Below are positions 6,885 to 9,442 of a stretch of 9,442 nucleotides of DNA, piece after piece. The translations under genes were made by a program, and so were the position numbers. The stretch comes from Flavobacterium sp. Its GTDB lineage: Bacteria; Bacteroidota; Bacteroidia; Flavobacteriales; Flavobacteriaceae. The stretch covers positions 1 through 9,442 of the forward strand of contig JAHEBK010000045.1 of the NCBI GenBank assembly GCA_024642295.1, written 5' to 3'. The notes under the pieces are model-generated. The model saw only the letters and a list, made by a program, of their open reading frames with translations. It was not told the origin of the DNA and searched no databases. The number at the start of each line of letters is the position of its first letter. Position 1 is the stretch's first letter.

Positions 6885-8330
6885 ATGGAAAAGATAATTG
6901 ATGAAAATAAACAAGGCGAAAGTCTTGTTCTAGAGAATAAACCCGAAAATACTAAAAAACTATTTATTGAAAGTTATGGTTGCGCCATGAACTTTTCGGA
7001 TAGTGAAATCGTGGCTTCAATCTTATCCACCAATGGATACAACACCACTCAAGTATTAGAAGAAGCCGACTTGGTTTTAGTTAATACTTGTTCCATTCGT
7101 GACAAAGCTGAACAAACCATTCGCAAACGTTTGGAAAAATACAATGCGGTAAAACGCATCAATTCCAAGATGAAAGTGGGCGTTTTGGGCTGTATGGCGG
7201 AACGTTTGAAAGAGAAATTCCTTGACGAAGAAAAAATAGTTGATTTGGTTGTTGGTCCTGATGCTTACAAAGATTTGCCGAATCTTTTAAGCGAAGTTGA
7301 AGAAGGTCGTGATGCTATCAATGTCATTTTATCCAAAGAAGAAACTTATGGAGACATTTCGCCTGTTCGCTTAATGAGTAACGGAATTACGGCACTAGTT
7401 TCAATCACTCGTGGTTGTGATAATATGTGTACTTTTTGCGTAGTGCCTTTTACAAGAGGACGTGAACGCAGTAGAGAACCACAAAGTATTATGACTGAAA
7501 TTCAAGATTTATGGAACAAAGGTTTTAAGGAAATTACGCTTTTGGGACAAAATGTAGACAGTTACTTATGGTACGGTGGCGGATTGAAGAAGGATTTTGA
7601 AAATGCTTCGGACATGCAAAAAGCTACTGCTGTTGACTTTGACCAATTACTAGAAATGGTTGCAGTTGGTTTCCCCAAAATGCGCATTCGTTTTTCGACT
7701 TCGAATCCGCAAGACATGCACGAAAGTGTGCTGCACGTAATTGCTAAATACCCAAATATTTGCAAACACATTCACTTACCTGTTCAATCTGGAAGCAACA
7801 GAATTTTAAAGGAAATGAATCGCTTGCATACTCGTGAAGAATACATGACGTTGATTGACAAAATTAGAACCATTATTCCTGAAGCGGCTATTTCACAAGA
7901 TATGATTGCAGGTTTCCCAACCGAAACCGAAGAAGATCATCAAGATACGATGAGCTTGATGGAATATGTGAAATACAACTTTGGATACATGTATTCCTAT
8001 TCAGAACGTCCAGGAACTTTAGCAGGTAGAAAGATGGAAGATGATGTTCTGGAAGAAACCAAAGCAAGACGTTTACAAGAAATTGTAGACTTACAGCAAA
8101 AACATGCATGGTTTCGCTCCGAAGAATTTATTGGTAAAACGGTTGAAGTATTAGTAGAAAAAGTTTCTAAGAAATCAACAGCAGAATTTTCAGGAAGAAA
8201 TTCACAAAGTATTACAGTAGTATTTCCAAAAGAAGAGTATAAAATTGGGGATTTTGTGAATGTGAAAATTACATCATGCACAAGTGGAACTCTGAAAGGA
8301 GAAGCTATAGGATATTCTGAAATGAATTAG
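6885..8330 (+). CDS. miaB: MiaB, tRNA-2-methylthio-N6-(dimethylallyl)adenosine synthase
   Basis: MiaB is a radical-SAM methylthiotransferase. It adds a methylthio group to isopentenyl-adenosine at position 37 of tRNAs that read UNN codons, using two [4Fe-4S] clusters. All six cluster ligands are present in the 481-residue product. Cys33 (YGCAMNFSDSE), Cys69 (NTCSIRDKAE) and Cys103 (LGCMAER) are in the N-terminal MTTase domain. The radical-SAM triad is Cys178, Cys182 and Cys185 (TRGCDNMCTFC). The C-terminal part, about 410-478, fits a TRAM RNA-binding domain. Compared with E. coli MiaB there is an extra loop of about ten residues near 226-250. The first roughly 24 residues form a polar extension before LFIESYGC. 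The gene has its own promoter and is transcribed divergently from topA. A perfect inverted repeat follows 18 bases after the stop. Confidence 0.98.
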   Translation: MEKIIDENKQGESLVLENKPENTKKLFIESYGCAMNFSDSEIVASILSTNGYNTTQVLEEADLVLVNTCSIRDKAEQTIRKRLEKYNAVKRINSKMKVGVLGCMAERLKEKFLDEEKIVDLVVGPDAYKDLPNLLSEVEEGRDAINVILSKEETYGDISPVRLMSNGITALVSITRGCDNMCTFCVVPFTRGRERSREPQSIMTEIQDLWNKGFKEITLLGQNVDSYLWYGGGLKKDFENASDMQKATAVDFDQLLEMVAVGFPKMRIRFSTSNPQDMHESVLHVIAKYPNICKHIHLPVQSGSNRILKEMNRLHTREEYMTLIDKIRTIIPEAAISQDMIAGFPTETEEDHQDTMSLMEYVKYNFGYMYSYSERPGTLAGRKMEDDVLEETKARRLQEIVDLQQKHAWFRSEEFIGKTVEVLVEKVSKKSTAEFSGRNSQSITVVFPKEEYKIGDFVNVKITSCTSGTLKGEAIGYSEMN

Positions 8331-8348
8331 TTTCTTATGCCACTTTGG

Positions 8349-8443
8349 GTCATTGCGAGGAACGAAGCAATCACCCTAAAATAAGTCCGAAACAATTTAG
8401 GAATCGATATATTAGATGTGATTGCTTCGTTCCTCGCAATGAC
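8349..8443. repeat. Perfect 26-bp inverted repeat with 43-base spacer (interspersed repeat element)
   Basis: The left arm 8349-8374 (GTCATTGCGAGGAACGAAGC...) and the right arm 8418-8443 are exact reverse complements over all 26 bases. Inside, CCTAAA (8375-8380) pairs with TTTAGG (8396-8401), so the inner stem abuts the outer one. The remaining spacer is AT-rich. The arm type, CATTGCGAGGAACGAAGCAATC, is one I recall as highly repeated between genes in Bacteroidota and some unrelated phyla. Translating it gives the familiar spurious peptide SLRGTKQS. Neither strand has a T-tract after the stem, so it is not a classical terminator, although a transcript through it would form a very stable hairpin that could protect the miaB 3' end. 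Confidence 0.85.
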
Positions 8444-8457
8444 AAAAAACGAACAAA

Positions 8458-8604
8458 ATGACTAAGAAACAAATAATCATCACTATAACTACTTTCATCC
8501 TTGCATTTGGAGGGACGTTTTACATTATCAGAACGTATTTCCCAAAACAAAAAGTAGAAAAAACACATACTGTCAAAGATACTTTGACAAACATAAAAGA
8601 ATAA
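8458..8604 (+). CDS. Small single-pass membrane protein (48 residues), function unknown
   Basis: The ATG at 8458 opens a 48-codon frame ending in TAA at 8602-8604. The product starts with a basic MTKK, then has one hydrophobic segment at about residues 6-24 (IIITITTFILAFGGTFYII). A hydrophilic tail of Lys, Thr and Glu completes it, with a basic patch (PKQKVEK) after the helix. That composition is unlikely for a random AT-rich frame and is typical of small inner-membrane proteins. The start lies 14 bases beyond the right arm of the inverted repeat, in A-rich sequence with no clear Shine-Dalgarno. The neighbours are miaB upstream and the sigma-54 activator 84 bases downstream, all in the same direction. 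I do not recognise a family. The topology could be either way round. Confidence 0.58.
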   Translation: MTKKQIIITITTFILAFGGTFYIIRTYFPKQKVEKTHTVKDTLTNIKE

Positions 8605-8652
8605 ATACCCAAAAGTTAATCGTTTAACACCCTAGCGTTCTTTATGAACTTG

Positions 8653-8682
8653 AAACTTTAAACAAAGAAAACTTTAAACAAA
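8653..8682. repeat. Short tandem direct repeat ahead of the sigma-54 activator gene
   Basis: AAACTTTAAACAAA occurs twice, at 8653-8666 and 8669-8682, giving a 16-base period. A small inverted repeat, GTTC-TTTAT-GAAC, lies just before it at 8637-8649. The second copy ends six bases before the ATG at 8689. This is low-complexity leader sequence of a kind common in Flavobacteria, and no promoter consensus was found in it. Confidence 0.55.
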
Positions 8683-8688
8683 AAACTA

Positions 8689-9442
8689 ATGGAATCAGTA
8701 CAATCAATAAAACAACGATTTGAGATTATCGGTAATGAACCGAAGCTCAATCGTGCCATAGAAAAAGCCATTCAGGTTGCTCCTACTGATATTTCGGTAT
8801 TGGTAGTTGGAGAAAGTGGTGTGGGTAAAGAAAGTATTCCCAAGATAATCCATTCTCTTTCACACCGAAAACACGGAAAATATATTGCTGTAAACTGTGG
8901 TGCAATCCCCGAAGGAACGATTGATAGTGAATTATTTGGTCACGAAAAAGGCGCTTTTACTGGAGCTACAAGTACTCGTGAAGGTTATTTTGAAGTGGCA
9001 AATGGTGGTACTATTTTTCTAGACGAAGTAGGTGAATTACCTCTAACCACCCAAGTGCGTTTGTTGCGTATTCTTGAGAATGGGGAATTTTTAAAAGTAG
9101 GTTCGTCACAGGTTCAGAAAACGGATGTCCGTATAGTTGCAGCTACTAACGTTAATTTATTTGCAGCTATTGAAAAAGGGAAATTTCGTGAAGATTTGTA
9201 TTATCGTTTGAGTACCGTTGATATTTCGCTTCCTCCTCTACGTGAAAGGAAAGACGACATTCATTTATTATTTAGAAAATTTGCAGCTGATTTTGCGCAT
9301 AAATATAAAATGCCTCCTTTAAAATTAGACAATGGAGCTGTAGAGACTTTACAAAAATTCAGATGGAGTGGTAATATACGTCAATTGCGAAATGTCGCCG
9401 AACAAATGTCGGTTTTAGAAACTAATAGAGATATAAATGCCT
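8689..9442 (+). CDS. Sigma-54-dependent transcriptional activator lacking an N-terminal sensor domain (partial, runs off right edge)
   Basis: From the ATG at 8689 the frame is open to the window edge, giving 251 codons. The protein begins directly with the sigma-54 AAA+ domain. It shows Walker A GESGVGKE (41-48), the sigma-54-contacting loop GAFTGA (88-93), Walker B GTIFLDE (107-113), and FREDLYYRL (166-174) with the expected arginine fingers. RWSGNIRQLRN near the end of the visible part is the sensor II region. No receiver, PAS or GAF domain precedes the ATPase, as in PspF, so activity must be controlled by a partner protein or by expression level. Such proteins hydrolyse ATP to open promoters bound by RpoN holoenzyme. 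A C-terminal helix-turn-helix of Fis type would be expected beyond the edge. In Flavobacterium genomes a similar gene commonly sits between miaB and lptE/secG, as I recall. Confidence 0.95.
   Translation, partial: MESVQSIKQRFEIIGNEPKLNRAIEKAIQVAPTDISVLVVGESGVGKESIPKIIHSLSHRKHGKYIAVNCGAIPEGTIDSELFGHEKGAFTGATSTREGYFEVANGGTIFLDEVGELPLTTQVRLLRILENGEFLKVGSSQVQKTDVRIVAATNVNLFAAIEKGKFREDLYYRLSTVDISLPPLRERKDDIHLLFRKFAADFAHKYKMPPLKLDNGAVETLQKFRWSGNIRQLRNVAEQMSVLETNRDINA

Noticed and set aside
7562..8281. Several minus-strand frames opposite miaB
   Set aside because: They are antisense to a clear, fully conserved enzyme, and their composition shows no protein-like features.
8349..8443. Inverted repeat as an intrinsic terminator for miaB
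   Set aside because: No T-tract follows the stem on either strand, and the 43-base spacer is far longer than a terminator loop. It is better described as an interspersed repeat.
8371..8568. 65-codon minus-strand open frame containing SLRGTKQS
   Set aside because: It is the translation of the inverted repeat and runs antisense to the small membrane protein gene. SLRGTKQS is a familiar artefact of this repeat type.
8605..8688. Sigma-54 (-24/-12) or TAnnTTTG promoter for the activator gene
   Set aside because: Neither consensus is present in this gap, so the gene is more likely transcribed from further upstream.

Overview
The window reads as chromosomal DNA of a Flavobacterium-like member of the Bacteroidota (Flavobacteriia). 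The evidence is the low G+C content, the gliding and type IX secretion genes gldK, gldL and gldM in canonical order, Bacteroidota-type promoters (TTG / TAnnTTTG), and the flavobacterial neighbourhood of miaB followed by a sigma-54 activator. No mobile gene, CRISPR array, tRNA or rRNA was seen. Most of the window is core genome.

Minus-strand half (positions 6338 down to 1): topA (DNA topoisomerase I) is followed one base later by an arginase-fold protein that has lost several metal-binding residues. After a 130-base AT-rich gap with a candidate promoter come gldK, gldL and the first 120 codons of gldM. GldK is an outer-membrane-associated lipoprotein. GldL and GldM form the inner-membrane, proton-driven motor of the type IX secretion and gliding machine. 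The expected next gene, gldN, lies outside the window.

Central divergent region (6339-6884): 546 bases hold no convincing protein gene. They contain a topA promoter reading left, a miaB promoter reading right whose -33 region lies in a perfect 15-base palindrome, and at 6563-6706 a block that folds into a long multi-helix structure typical of a non-coding RNA or interspersed RNA-like repeat. A weaker hairpin with a T-tract lies at 6444-6474.

Plus-strand half (6885 to the end): miaB encodes the tRNA-A37 methylthiotransferase. It is followed by a perfect 26-bp inverted repeat with a 43-base spacer, a widespread interspersed repeat type. Next come a probable 48-residue single-pass membrane protein missed by length cut-offs, then a sigma-54 activator that begins directly with its AAA+ domain and runs off the right edge.

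The items most worth a second look are the arginase-like pseudoenzyme coupled to topA, the structured RNA-like block, the inverted repeat, and the palindrome over the miaB promoter. I do not see a complete new multi-gene system in this window.
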